From assembly GCF_000757605.1 (NCBI RefSeq), contig NZ_JQAK01000002.1, positions 58,702 to 112,136 of the forward strand: 53,435 nucleotides of DNA. The letters run 5' to 3'. This DNA comes from Candidatus Paracaedibacter symbiosus. Its GTDB lineage: Bacteria; Pseudomonadota; Alphaproteobacteria; Paracaedibacterales; Paracaedibacteraceae. Under the pieces are notes generated by a model. It was not told where the DNA came from and made no database searches. It saw only the letters and a program-made list of their open reading frames with translations. This document shows positions 44,604-53,414 of this stretch, piece after piece. The translations under genes were made by a program, and so were the position numbers. How positions within the stretch are numbered: position 1 is the first letter of the stretch; every line of letters starts with the position of its first letter.

Positions 44604-46028
44604 TTACTTTGAGGACATATAAGAAAAAGTTTTACCATGCCAAAAGCTTAAAATTAGTAAGACCATAGCACAGGCAAAAGCAATTTCAGTGGTGATGGCA
44701 AATACTTGTGTGAAATTTTCTACCGACGAAACAGGGGCGCTAGAGCTTGAAGACGCTTTCAAGAAAATAGATTTACTCAACCAAACGGCAAGATAATGAC
44801 CATAAGCAGCGGCAAGGTACCATAAGCCGATAACAATCCCTTTCTTCTGTTGAGGGGCAAATTTCGTTGCTAAAGAAAGGGTGATTGGTACAATGCACAA
44901 TTCACCTAATGCATGAAAAAGAAAAGCACCTACAATCCACCAAACACCTGGGCTTGTGGATTCTGTCACAAAGAAAGTGCTCAACCATAGAACACTAAAG
45001 CCAATGGCAATAACAGCAAACCCTATGGCTAATTGCTTTAAAGGGGATAAGTTAACTGAAAGGTTAAGCAGTCGACTAAGGAGAAATCCAATGGTGATGG
45101 TAAATAAAGGATTGAGACCTAGAAACAGAGACGAGGGTAGATTTTCGAACCCGCCGATGCTTCGGTTAATATGCTTTTCGATAAAAAGAGTTACAGAGCC
45201 GCCCGCTTGCTCAAACAGAGCCGCAAAAAGGCAAAACAAGAAGATGACAAGAAACATGAGGAGAGTGTTCTTCTTGTTCTCAGAGGAGATATATAAATAA
45301 CCTAAGTAAATGCCAACCAGAGGGGTGAGGTAAAGAATAAGATAATCCATCCACTGAGGAAAATTGAGGAAGTAATATATAAAAACGCTACTTGCCAATC
45401 CTCCCGCACTAAATAATATAATTTTCAGCCAGTTAAGGCTGAGAGAAAAGGTATCTGAGGTATATCTAAACGCAAAGAATAACCCTATCAAAGCACTAAA
45501 GAGACAGGCAGTAAAGCTAATTTGCCAGCCATAGATTTGCTTGAGAATTCCGCATAGAAAAGGGGCGAGCGCTGATCCAACATTAATCATGACATAATAG
45601 AATGTATAACCAGAACTACGATTTTGGTCTTTCCCAACATACAGCTGATCTATTAAATAAGGGATGGTAGGCTTAAAGAGACCTTGACCAACGATTAAAA
45701 CCACTAAGCCATAAAGAAAAGTTTGCCCATAGGGCAGAGATATTAAAAGGGTGCCAAGGCATGTTATAGTAACACCAATTCTTAAATTAAAGGTACTAGA
45801 CCAATACTTATCTATAAGCAACCCTCCAATAAGGGGAGCTAAATATAAGAAGGCCATTGTGTTGCCATAAAGGGTGAGAGCCTGGGAATCTGAGAAAAAC
45901 ATGCCTTGCGTAAAATAAAGAACAAGAAGAGAACGTATACCGTAAAAAGTAAAGCTTTGGAGCAGTTGGATAAAACTTAATTGGTAAAGGGAAGCAGGAT
46001 TATTGGTTATATTTAAGGGAGGGCGCAT
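44604..46028 (-). CDS. POT/PTR2-family proton-coupled oligopeptide transporter
   Basis: 474 residues with about 12-14 membrane helices. MFS fold with POT features: QLLQSFTFYGIRSLLVLYFT in helix 1 (the ExxER-type region, here altered to F-YGIR), LIGGLLIDKYWSSTF in the loop after helix 2, and GYTFYYVMINVGSALAPFLC. Imports di/tripeptides or related compounds with protons. AGGAG lies 8 bases before the ATG. Divergent from the oxidase gene and co-directional with lysR. Such symbionts rely on host amino acids, and a peptide importer fits that. Confidence 0.9.
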   Translation of the reverse strand: MRPPLNITNNPASLYQLSFIQLLQSFTFYGIRSLLVLYFTQGMFFSDSQALTLYGNTMAFLYLAPLIGGLLIDKYWSSTFNLRIGVTITCLGTLLISLPYGQTFLYGLVVLIVGQGLFKPTIPYLIDQLYVGKDQNRSSGYTFYYVMINVGSALAPFLCGILKQIYGWQISFTACLFSALIGLFFAFRYTSDTFSLSLNWLKIILFSAGGLASSVFIYYFLNFPQWMDYLILYLTPLVGIYLGYLYISSENKKNTLLMFLVIFLFCLFAALFEQAGGSVTLFIEKHINRSIGGFENLPSSLFLGLNPLFTITIGFLLSRLLNLSVNLSPLKQLAIGFAVIAIGFSVLWLSTFFVTESTSPGVWWIVGAFLFHALGELCIVPITLSLATKFAPQQKKGIVIGLWYLAAAYGHYLAVWLSKSIFLKASSSSSAPVSSVENFTQVFAITTEIAFACAMVLLILSFWHGKTFSYMSSK

Positions 46029-46078
46029 GTTGAGAACTCCTGACTTGTCTCCATAAGTAACAAGATATATAGTTAAGC

Positions 46079-46105
46079 AAAATAAAGTAACCTTTACTTT
46101 ATTTT
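46079..46105. promoter_or_regulatory. Perfect interrupted palindrome in the divergent promoter (LysR operator candidate)
   Basis: AAAATAAAGTAA (46079-46090), CCT, TTACTTTATTTT (46094-46105): 12 of 12 paired positions. It lies 51 bases upstream of the transporter start and 27 bases upstream of the oxidase start, and contains the T-N11-A feature of LysR boxes. Confidence 0.6.
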
Positions 46106-46132
46106 TACCAAAATAAACTTAATAAAAATAAA

Positions 46133-47239
46133 ATGACATACATCCCTTTTCCTTCTTTGAAAACCTGCTGGTATAATGACAAGTCTGGTTTTACGCTTTC
46201 CCTTCCTTGGGTAACTTTAGAAATTGACGTCACAAGAGAAGATTTTCCTTGGATAGAAAAAGCAATAGACTTCTTACATATAGACAACAATAACGAGGAA
46301 GTACAAAAGTTTCTGGGGATCCTAAGTGATCATTCTGTTGCCTACATTAATCCTCGCACGGAACTTAAAAATGCAAGAATAATGCCTAATGAGGTTTTAC
46401 AGGCCATTCCCCTACAGACTCCATGGGAGCTTGCCGGATGGGTATTAAGAGGGAGCGATTCTTCCCTTCACAATCTACAGCTTAGTCTTCAGTGGCAATG
46501 GCGTTTGGAAGAAATTTGTCAAGTCTCTCAAATTGAGGGAACAGACTTTTATGATCCTGTAACGGTTATAACCTTTTTAAGAGGGTTGATGTTGGAAGCT
46601 GATGCAACAACAGATCAATTCAGAGTAAACCTTCCCAATAGTCTAGACCTCCTAAGACAGCATGATGAGAAGAAATTTTTTGAGTTTATGAAAGGAATGC
46701 TCAGGCAAACCCATTATATTACGCAAAAATTCCAGGAATATGCACCTACAAGCCTGGGTAATTTTCCTGAAGCAGCTGATGAGATCACTCAATTTTTAAA
46801 AGAGGAAAAAGGCCACGACAAGCTCATGGAACATTCTCTTAAGGTTTTAGGGTGCGAAAACCCAACAGAAATTGATCCTTCTTTAGAAACGACTCTCACC
46901 ATGGATATCTTTAAAAAAGCTATAGAAATTTGCCCTATGGCTTTTGTCGCTATGGTTGGATTTTTTGAAGGAGGGGAGTACGGTGAGTCAGATCCTATAG
47001 CCGACATTTTAAAAAAATCCTCTTTGCCGGAAGCTGCATTAGGCTATCAACGTCACTTTGAGATCAACAGACAAGAAAATCACAATAATATGGTTTATAC
47101 TCTGGCACAAAAACTTCCTTTGCAAACTTATGAAAGTGTTCTTTTTACAGTACGGGCATTAGAGCTAGTTTGCTACCTTGCTAGCTCTTCTGACCGAGTA
47201 TTAGCGATGAGAGCAGAAGCTTTAATAGAACTTGGTTAA
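46133..47239 (+). CDS. Haem-oxygenase-like (iron-containing redox) enzyme
   Basis: 368 residues. The N-terminal 130 residues are unassigned. The C-terminal half looks like a haem-oxygenase-like diiron oxidase/TenA-type bundle, with probable metal ligands in GHDKLMEH (His228, Glu233, His234) and YQRHFEINRQENH (His308, Glu310, His317), plus AFVAMVGFFEGGEYG typical of the family. Known members modify amino acids, fatty acids or pABA precursors (CADD, BesC). There is no signal peptide. It has no clear ribosome binding site before the ATG. It is divergent from the POT transporter and shares its regulator region, suggesting that it acts on an imported peptide or amino acid; that is inference. Confidence 0.7.
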   Translation: MTYIPFPSLKTCWYNDKSGFTLSLPWVTLEIDVTREDFPWIEKAIDFLHIDNNNEEVQKFLGILSDHSVAYINPRTELKNARIMPNEVLQAIPLQTPWELAGWVLRGSDSSLHNLQLSLQWQWRLEEICQVSQIEGTDFYDPVTVITFLRGLMLEADATTDQFRVNLPNSLDLLRQHDEKKFFEFMKGMLRQTHYITQKFQEYAPTSLGNFPEAADEITQFLKEEKGHDKLMEHSLKVLGCENPTEIDPSLETTLTMDIFKKAIEICPMAFVAMVGFFEGGEYGESDPIADILKKSSLPEAALGYQRHFEINRQENHNNMVYTLAQKLPLQTYESVLFTVRALELVCYLASSSDRVLAMRAEALIELG

Positions 47240-47283
47240 GAAATTTATATTTCCTGATCGGTTTAATTGAATCCTTGAGAACA

Positions 47284-48162
47284 TTAACGGAATACTTCTT
47301 TTAGACTTTCCCTCACCTCTTGTAAAATTTGCTTTTTAGGAGGGGGAGAGTCGGGGACAAACTGTTTTATCCATATTTTCCAAAAAGTATCCACATCTTT
47401 CATAAGAGTTTCATTAAACAAATCATCTATGGACTCAAAAAGAATAGATTTTTCCAAGCATTTTACTTTAGTAGCGTCAGGAATTGCCTTTTTATCAAGC
47501 TTAAAAGGCTCCTTGTGCAGAATATGCCACAGATCATAGTAATTCATCGCCAAATCATAATAGTCTCTACCGCGGTGTCGAACCCATTTTCCCTCATCTA
47601 TTTTTCTACTAAAATCTAAAAGTTCTGATATTTTATCACACACTATTTCTTCAAGAGAATAGGTTTTTATTAAAGCATGGAGCGGCTCATTATAAGGCGG
47701 GGTGATTTCTCTCTCGCAAATGGAAAAATAAGTACCTTTAGGAAAACTAAGCTCAATTGTAATTTTTGGAATGTATTCTTTTTCCCAAGGATACCTAAAT
47801 GACACTAAAAAATTTTTCAGATTGTTAATAATAATTGGGATAGCTACAACACTAACATCATGCCCTCTTCTTTGTAGGGATTCTTCCGTAAATTGGCAAG
47901 CAGTACGAATTAAATCATTTAATTCGTCGTCATTAGGGTAATCACCTATGACAGAGAAATCTATGTCTTGTGAGAATCTGTTATAGTCATCAAAATAGCA
48001 TTTTCGAAGGCAAGTGCCTCCTTTAAGTACCAAATGAGGGCGAAGTTCTTGGGTTTTTGAAAAGCCATACAATAGCCAAGAGATGGCATAATCTTGTTCT
48101 ATTAAAGATCTGTCAATAGATGTTTTTTCTTGTTGCTCTTCAATTAATTTACTAATTAACAT
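47284..48162 (-). CDS. abiEii: AbiEii-type nucleotidyltransferase toxin
   Basis: 292 residues of the nucleotidyl-transferase AbiEii/AbiGii family. Motifs: LVLKGGTCLRKCYF (GG 48-49), FSQDIDFSV with the metal-binding Asp66 and Asp68, and a conserved RGRDYYDL later. In type IV TA systems AbiEii transfers nucleotides to tRNA and AbiEi represses it; AbiE also gives phage resistance. Here no AbiEi winged-helix gene is present upstream, where there is only a transposase relic, so this is an orphan or a solo form. Full length. Confidence 0.88.
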   Translation of the reverse strand: MLISKLIEEQQEKTSIDRSLIEQDYAISWLLYGFSKTQELRPHLVLKGGTCLRKCYFDDYNRFSQDIDFSVIGDYPNDDELNDLIRTACQFTEESLQRRGHDVSVVAIPIIINNLKNFLVSFRYPWEKEYIPKITIELSFPKGTYFSICEREITPPYNEPLHALIKTYSLEEIVCDKISELLDFSRKIDEGKWVRHRGRDYYDLAMNYYDLWHILHKEPFKLDKKAIPDATKVKCLEKSILFESIDDLFNETLMKDVDTFWKIWIKQFVPDSPPPKKQILQEVRESLKEVFR

Positions 48163-48259
48163 CGATTAATAATCTTACTAAATATATTTCTTATTTATTA
48201 CTATACCAGAGCAATTATCAATTTTTTTTAATTTTAGAGAGTATTGATTAAATGTGCTG

Positions 48260-48565
48260 TCATATATGAATCTTTTCAGCTAAAAAACAGGAGTAAACGT
48301 AACTCAAGAGGATGGAAATTTTGTTACATAAAATTATTATTTGAGCAACACCCAAATGCCTAATCAGTGACGTTTGAAAATTTACCTCATAGGTATTGAT
48401 AAGCAGATCAAAGAATTTTTCAGCTTCTTCATTCGTCTCATTAATCCACATCTCGTCTAGCTGATCCTTGGCTTTTTTTGAAGAGGAGTGATATGGCAAT
48501 TTATTCAAAATAACCAACTCAATATCAAAGGTGTTTGGTCTAAGAAAAAACTTTTGTATATCCAA
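48260..48565 (-). pseudogene. Decayed IS256-type transposase fragment
   Basis: SSKKAKDQLDEMWINETNEE then AEKFFDLLINTYEVNFQTSL resembles the segment AK..L.EM..A.TR..A...F..FI..Y..KYPKA of IS256-type transposases. Both ends are unrelated sequence and no catalytic residues remain. Confidence 0.5.
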
Positions 48566-48814
48566 TTTTCATAAAGCCCTCTTACGAGAAATTTTCTTTG
48601 CAAAACCTATGGCAAAATATTTTACTTTTGCGCATGATTTTTGCGACGAACAAAGGATAATGCTTTCCAAGCTTTTGATCTTCGTTGCAAAAGTCAGGAT
48701 TTTTGCAATCATAGGTCAGGTTAAGTATTTACTAGTTTAAAGTTATCTCAAAAGTTAGCTGCAAAACTTTATCTTTTTGCTGTATGTTTTGCAAATAAAT
48801 TATAGAGATAGATC

Positions 48815-49411
48815 ATGAAAATTGGCTATGCACGCGTTTCAACGACTGATCAAAATTTGGAATTGCAATTAACCGCTCTGAATCAAGCGGGCTGTGGACG
48901 TATCTATCAAGAAAAGATTTCTGGATCAAAAAGAGAACGTCCTGAATTACAAAGATTGATCGATCAGCTTCGCCCTAACGATATTGTAGTCGTTTGGAAA
49001 TTGGACAGACTCGCCCGTTCAACCCAGAATTTACTTGAGTTAGTAGAATTGATTAAAGCAGCGGAGGCGTCTTTTTGTTCCCTCTCAGAGCCTTGGGCAG
49101 ATACAACTTCTCATTCTGGTAAAATGATTATGACTGTGTTTGCTGGTATTGCAGAATTTGAGCGTGACCTAATTCGTGAACGCACGTCATGTGGTCGAAA
49201 GGAAGCTTTAAAGCGTGGGGTACGTTTTGGAAGACCAAAAAAAATGAACGATGAACAAAAGGCGTTGGCTCAGCGGCTTTTACAGGAAGGTAAATCAATT
49301 AAAGAAATAGCCAAAACTTTCAATGTCCATAATGCAACAATATATCGATTACTTGAGGAAAGGAGGATATGCGATTCCTTAAGTCGGTTGGCTGTTCCAT
49401 TGCTCCCCTAA
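48815..49411 (+). CDS. Serine recombinase (Tn3 resolvase family)
   Basis: 198 residues. MKIGYARVSTTDQNLELQLT with catalytic Ser9, RPELQRLIDQLRPNDIVVVW then KLDRLARSTQNLL, VFAGIAEFERDLIRERT, and HTH SIKEIAKTFNVHNATIYRLL. The last 18 residues (ICDSLSRLAVPLLP) are not resolvase: they come from the junction with an integrase remnant in the same frame, separated by the TAA at 49409-49411. The catalytic part is intact. GCAAAAC...GTTTTGC words upstream (48761-48793) may be a binding site. Confidence 0.9.
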   Translation: MKIGYARVSTTDQNLELQLTALNQAGCGRIYQEKISGSKRERPELQRLIDQLRPNDIVVVWKLDRLARSTQNLLELVELIKAAEASFCSLSEPWADTTSHSGKMIMTVFAGIAEFERDLIRERTSCGRKEALKRGVRFGRPKKMNDEQKALAQRLLQEGKSIKEIAKTFNVHNATIYRLLEERRICDSLSRLAVPLLP

Positions 49412-49876
49412 CCCCGATTCACAGGTGTTCGGGTTAGTGAGTTTGTTAAGATCAAACTCAGCGATGTAGATTTCGAATCTTGCCAAATCCGTATCCATCA
49501 GGGCAAAGGGGGAAAAGACCGAGTAGTTCCGTATCCATCTATTTTTAAGGAAGTCTTGGCAATTCACGCCGATTCTATGGCCAAAAAAGGGGCAATTTAT
49601 CTTTTTGAGTCGATACGAAAGAAACCTTATACTGATCGAGGTATTAGAAAAATACTGGAAAATTACACGAAAGAGGCAGGACTTTCCCAACCCATATCCC
49701 CACATAAATTACGGCATTTCTTATTTACCTGGCTCAAAAAACAAGGCATCGATGATGCTCTCATTCAACCTTATTCTGGCCATGAAAGCCGCCAATCCCT
49801 TGAAATATATTCAAAACTTTCCATCACCGACGCCCAATCTGAGTACGAAAGCGTTATTAAAAAGTTTCCAATTTAA
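49412..49876 (+). pseudogene. Tyrosine recombinase (phage integrase) C-terminal domain
   Basis: [20 protein letters not shown] (catalytic Arg), [12 protein letters not shown] (Lys), [14 protein letters not shown] (His/Arg), [17 protein letters not shown] (His and nucleophile Tyr). All catalytic residues are there but the N-terminal arm and core-binding domains are missing, and no start codon with a ribosome site is visible. Fused after the resolvase by deletion. 49877-50089 carries nothing recognised. Confidence 0.85.
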
Positions 49877-50089
49877 GAGCGTATTTTTGCAAGTGGCCCC
49901 AAATCGCTCGATTCCTCACACCGGGCCTTTAAAGTGATTCACATGATTCTTCGTGTACGGCAAAAAATTCGACCGGGCAGGTCTTTTCCAAGACGATCAT
50001 TAAAACCGGAAAGAAGATGGGAAAAAAAGGGACTAAAACCAGTACTGCCTAACTAACCGAATGACATTGTTGTGACTGGAACCCCAAGA

Positions 50090-50162
50090 TATGCTCCAGA
50101 GTTCGAGAAAAGATTACGCTGGTATGCCAAGCCGCTCGGATTTAGATGGAAAGTTGATGAGA
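50090..50162 (+). pseudogene. IS6-family transposase fragment, 5' exon of group II intron 1
   Basis: YAPEFEKRLRWYAKPLGFRW then KVDE matches YAPEFEKGIRWYARPSVWFL then RVDE in the IS6 transposase at 30301-30963. The sequence breaks directly after the catalytic VDE, where a group II intron begins. Confidence 0.82.
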
Positions 50163-50674
50163 GTGTGCTGCAGCAAGCAGCATGAGAGATGGGAGTAGAC
50201 CTCCCGTAGTCGGTTTACAGGAGCAGGCTACAAACCACCATAAGCGGCTTTGTTTAAGAGGCAAGGTCGTGAGCGTTATGGAAAAGGTACAGCAATGTAT
50301 CAGGTATAGATCAAGAAGACGAACAAACGTGAATCACCGTTCAAGTGTCGAAAGATTAGAAATGGTATCGAAACTGGAGAGTTCTCGTTGCTCCAGGATA
50401 AGCCTGGCGACTACCTGTTTATTGGCCAGGCGGCACCCGGCATAGAGGTGGCGTGAGCTTGATCTAGGCTCTTATGTTGAACTGCAGGAACCTGTTGCTT
50501 TGATGATAAGGGAGAAATTCAAGTTGTTAACCTAACAAGAATGAGAGTACTGATGCAAAGCGCAGGGGCGGACAAGCTTGTAGTAGTGATGAAGTTGCTG
50601 TAATGGCAATGGAGTGAAGGGGTTTGGCCACTGAGCTGTAACAATAGGCCAACTTAAAACGTAAGGATGAACCG

Positions 50675-51359
50675 TTGAAACCAGCAAAACCGTTTGAAAT
50701 TTCTAAGAAGCTTATATGGCAAGCCTATAAGCATGTTAAAGCTAAAGGAGGTGTTTCAGGAATTGATGGAGAATCAATAAATGACTTTGATAGAAACCTA
50801 AAAAGAAATCTTTACCAAATATGGAACCGTCTATCTTCAGGGTCATACTTTCCACCAGCAGTTAAGGGCGTCCTAATTCCTAAGAAGGATGGAGGAATCC
50901 GCCTTTTAGGAGTGCCTACGGTCTCAGATCGTATTGCTCAGATGGTTGTGAAGATGGCACTAGAACCTATAGTGGAACCCATATTTGATGAGAATTCATT
51001 TGGATATCGTCCCGGAAAATCAGCTCATGATGCTATTGCCCTCACCAGGCAACGATGTTGGAAATATGATTGGGTTGTCGAGTTTGACATTAAAGGTCTG
51101 TTTGATAATCTGGATCACGACCGACTGATGAGAGCTTTACGTTTTCATTGTGATTGCCCCTGGATTCTTCTGTATGTAGGACGGTGGCTTAAAGCTCCCC
51201 TGCAGCATGAAGATGGAACCATTATGGTGCGTGAAAAAGGGACTCCTCAAGGAGGGGTGATAAGTCCCCTACTTGCTAATCTATTTTTACACTATGCCTT
51301 TGATGCATGGATAAGAAGAGAGCTACCGAATCTTGCCTTTTGCCGTTATGCTGATGACG
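50675..51359 (+). pseudogene. ltrA: Group II intron 1 reverse transcriptase/maturase, 5' part
   Basis: MKPAKPFEISKKLIWQAYKH, VKAKGGVSGIDGESINDF, GVPTVSDRIAQMVVKMALEP, FGYRPGKSAHDAI, DIKGLFDNLDHDRLMRAL and GTPQGGVISPLLANLF are RT domains 0-4. The gene stops making sense right after the catalytic CRYADD because intron 2 begins there; the tail GVPRAQRRIV is intron 2 sequence. The continuation is at 53242-53372. If intron 2 splices, the protein could be restored. Confidence 0.88.
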
Positions 51360-51916
51360 GTGTGCCACGAGCACAAAGAAGGATTGTATGAAGCCAGAAG
51401 TATGATTTGAATTTGTGTGCAACTGTATGAGAGATGGAGGTAGGCCCTCCGAAGCCGCTTTGCAGGAAGAGGCTTCAAACCACTCTAAGCTGCGCTGGTC
51501 AAAAGCCAGGGTGGTGAGCGTTAGAGAAAAGGTATCTTGCAAGATATCAGGTAAGAATCAAGGAGATGAAGCGATTAAACCACTGCTGAAGTGTCGAAAG
51601 CGTATCGATGAGATCAAAACCGAGGGGGAGTCGTTAACTCGGGATAAGCTTAGCGGAAACCTGTTTACTGGCTAAGTGGTCTCCGGCATAGAGGTGGCAT
51701 GAACTTGACTCAGGCTCTTATATGGAACGTGGGAACTTGTGCTCTGATGCAAAGGGAGACATCCAAGTGGAAGCCCCACAAGGATTAGAGTACCAAAGCA
51801 GAGCACAGGGGCGGATTGACTCGTATTAGTGAGGAAGTTAGTGAAAGCTAATGGAGCGAAGGGGTCGAGTTATCTGGTTTTACTATTGAGTCAACCATGA
51901 AGATGGAAGGAACGAA

Positions 51917-53164
51917 GTGAGTAAGACGAAACCATTTTGTATTTCCAAGCAAAGCGTAATGGCCGCTTGGGAAAGAGTTAAGGCGAACAAAGGGGCCTTT
52001 GGGGTTGATGAAGAATCTATTGAAGATTTCGAATTAAACTTAAAGGATAACCTTTATAAGTTATGGAATCGAATGTCATCGGGTACCTACTTTCCTCCAC
52101 CAGTGAGGGCAGTGGAAATACCGAAATCTGACGGCAGTAAGCGTTTATTAGGAATTCCGACCGTTTCGGATCGAATTGCACAAGCAGTTGTTAAGAGCTA
52201 CTTGGAAAATATAGTCGAACCGAAGTTCCATGAAGATTCTTATGGATATCGTCCTGGGAGATCAGCATTGGATGCGGTAGGAGTAGCCAGGAAGCGTTGT
52301 TGGCGGCAGGATTGGTGTATTGATCTGGATATCAAAGGCTTCTTTGATAACTTAGATCATTCATTGATGATGAAAGCAATAAAATTCCATACAAAGGAGA
52401 AGTGGATTCATCTTTACATTGAGAGATGGCTAAAAGCCCCTTTACAAACAGAAGATGGAGAACTGATCAAAAGGGAGAAAGGCACTCCCCAAGGGGGAGT
52501 TGCTAGCCCTTTGCTAGCCAATATATTCATGCATCATGCGTTTGATGAGTGGATGAGGAGATACTTTCCTAATGTAAAGTATGAGCGTTTTGCAGATGAT
52601 ATTTTGGCGCACTGTAGTTCGCTAAAGCAAGCGGAAAAGGTGCTGGAGGGAATCAGGAACAGATTGAAAGAATGTGGTCTTGAGTTACATCCAGAGAAGA
52701 CAAAGATTGTGTATTGTAAGGATTCGGATCGCAAGGGCTCTTACGAGCACGAAAGTTTTGATTTTCTTGGGTACACATTTCGTCCTCGTCTGTCAAAGAA
52801 CAAGATGGGGAAGGGCTTTGTAAACTTTACGCCCGCGATTAGCAAAGAAGCTGCAAATCGGATTAGAAAAGAAATCCGAAGTTGGAAGATTCATCTGCGA
52901 AGTGACAAGAACATTGATGACCTAGCAAGGATGTTCAATGCCTATGTACAAGGATGGGTAAATTACTATGGACGATACTACAAATCGGCCATGTATCCAT
53001 TTTTGCGTAACATAGAGCGTTATCTGATCCGATGGGTTATGAGGAAATACAAAAGATTCCAAAGGCATAGACACAGAGCAAGGAATTGGCTGGGTCGTGT
53101 AAGAAAACGCGAGTCTGGATTATTTGTTCACTGGAGATTAGGTCTTGGATCACCGGTTAGATAA
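51917..53164 (+). CDS. ltrA: Group II intron 2 reverse transcriptase/maturase
   Basis: 415 residues. RT domains: GIPTVSDRIAQAVVKSYLEN, YGYRPGRSALDAV, DIKGFFDNLDHSLMMKAI, GTPQGGVASPLLANIFMHHA and the catalytic FADD (225-228, a Phe variant of YADD). Then FDFLGYTFRPRLSKNKMGKG and the group II maturase/X domain AYVQGWVNYYGRYYKSAM. There is no C-terminal HNH endonuclease, as in several bacterial classes. Intact and full length. It acts as maturase for splicing and as RT for retrohoming. Confidence 0.95.
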   Translation: MSKTKPFCISKQSVMAAWERVKANKGAFGVDEESIEDFELNLKDNLYKLWNRMSSGTYFPPPVRAVEIPKSDGSKRLLGIPTVSDRIAQAVVKSYLENIVEPKFHEDSYGYRPGRSALDAVGVARKRCWRQDWCIDLDIKGFFDNLDHSLMMKAIKFHTKEKWIHLYIERWLKAPLQTEDGELIKREKGTPQGGVASPLLANIFMHHAFDEWMRRYFPNVKYERFADDILAHCSSLKQAEKVLEGIRNRLKECGLELHPEKTKIVYCKDSDRKGSYEHESFDFLGYTFRPRLSKNKMGKGFVNFTPAISKEAANRIRKEIRSWKIHLRSDKNIDDLARMFNAYVQGWVNYYGRYYKSAMYPFLRNIERYLIRWVMRKYKRFQRHRHRARNWLGRVRKRESGLFVHWRLGLGSPVR

Positions 53165-53167
53165 TGG

Positions 53168-53201
53168 GAGCGGTGTGAGTCGAGAGGTTCATGCACCGTT
53201 C
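53168..53201 (+). ncRNA. Group II intron domain V (catalytic hairpin)
   Basis: 34 bases starting GAGCGGTGTGAG, tip GTCGAGAGGT, ending CACCGTTC; the arms pair with the usual 2-base bulge and the AGC triad is at the base. Domain VI follows at 53205-53240. Confidence 0.9.
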
Positions 53202-53241
53202 TGCGAGCAGCATTGGGGGAAGTTCCCGATGCTGACTCACC

Positions 53242-53372
53242 TTATAGTCACAGCGGCTTCAGCAGAGCTTCTCCAAAACGAAGTGATGCCAAAGCTGGTT
53301 GAATTCCTTAAAACAGTTGGACTTGAGTTATCGACAGAGAAGACAAAGATTACACCGATTGAAAAGGGGTTT
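53242..53372 (+). pseudogene. Group II intron 1 reverse transcriptase, continuation after intron 2
   Basis: IVTAASAELLQNEVMPKLVE then FLKTVGLELSTEKTKITPIE and KGF is RT domain 5-6 sequence that directly follows YADD in group II RTs. It ends where the adaptor begins at 53373. Confidence 0.88.
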
Positions 53373-53414
53373 TCGTATAACTTCGTATAATGTATGCTAT
53401 ACGAAGTTATTACG
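53373..53414. other. 454 Titanium paired-end linker containing a wild-type loxP site (sequencing artefact)
   Basis: 53377-53410 is a perfect 34-bp loxP: 13-bp arms ATAACTTCGTATA and TATACGAAGTTAT around the spacer ATGTATGC. With TCGT before and TACG after it, the 42 bases equal, from memory, the loxP-based 454 Titanium paired-end linker. The last 21 bases (53415-53435) would then come from another genome location, the mate. Not biological. Confidence 0.93.

Larger units (their letters stand above)
51360..53241 (+). mobile_element. Group II intron 2 (inner), complete, about 1.88 kb
   Basis: The 5' end GTGTGCCACGAGC follows the YADD codons of the intron 1 RT. It contains its own RT gene, a clear domain V at 53168-53201 and a domain VI with a probable bulged A (GATGCTGACTC). 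The 3' boundary is within a base or two of 53241: the outer RT resumes as IVTAASAELLQNEV. Frame continuity favours GATGACG joined to TTATAGTC. Confidence 0.88.
50163..53372 (+). mobile_element. Group II intron 1 (outer), incomplete, interrupted by intron 2
   Basis: Begins GTGTGCTGCAG (GUGYG consensus) at 50163 in the IS6 transposase. About 500 bases of ribozyme domains I-III precede its reverse transcriptase. Much of that region (50183-50310) is alignable with intron 2 (51425-51540), for example ATGAGAGATGG..GTAG..CTCC..G. Intron 2 is inserted at 51360. The window ends, at an adaptor, before domains V/VI of intron 1. Confidence 0.8.

Noticed and set aside
49470-49480. tRNA T-loop-like TTCGAATC
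   Set aside because: It is inside the integrase coding region and no acceptor or anticodon stems fold around it. No other tRNA candidate was found.
53377-53410. A natural Cre/lox recombination site
   Set aside because: The flanking bases match the 454 linker exactly, it sits at the contig end inside a truncated RT gene, and no Cre-like gene is linked to it.
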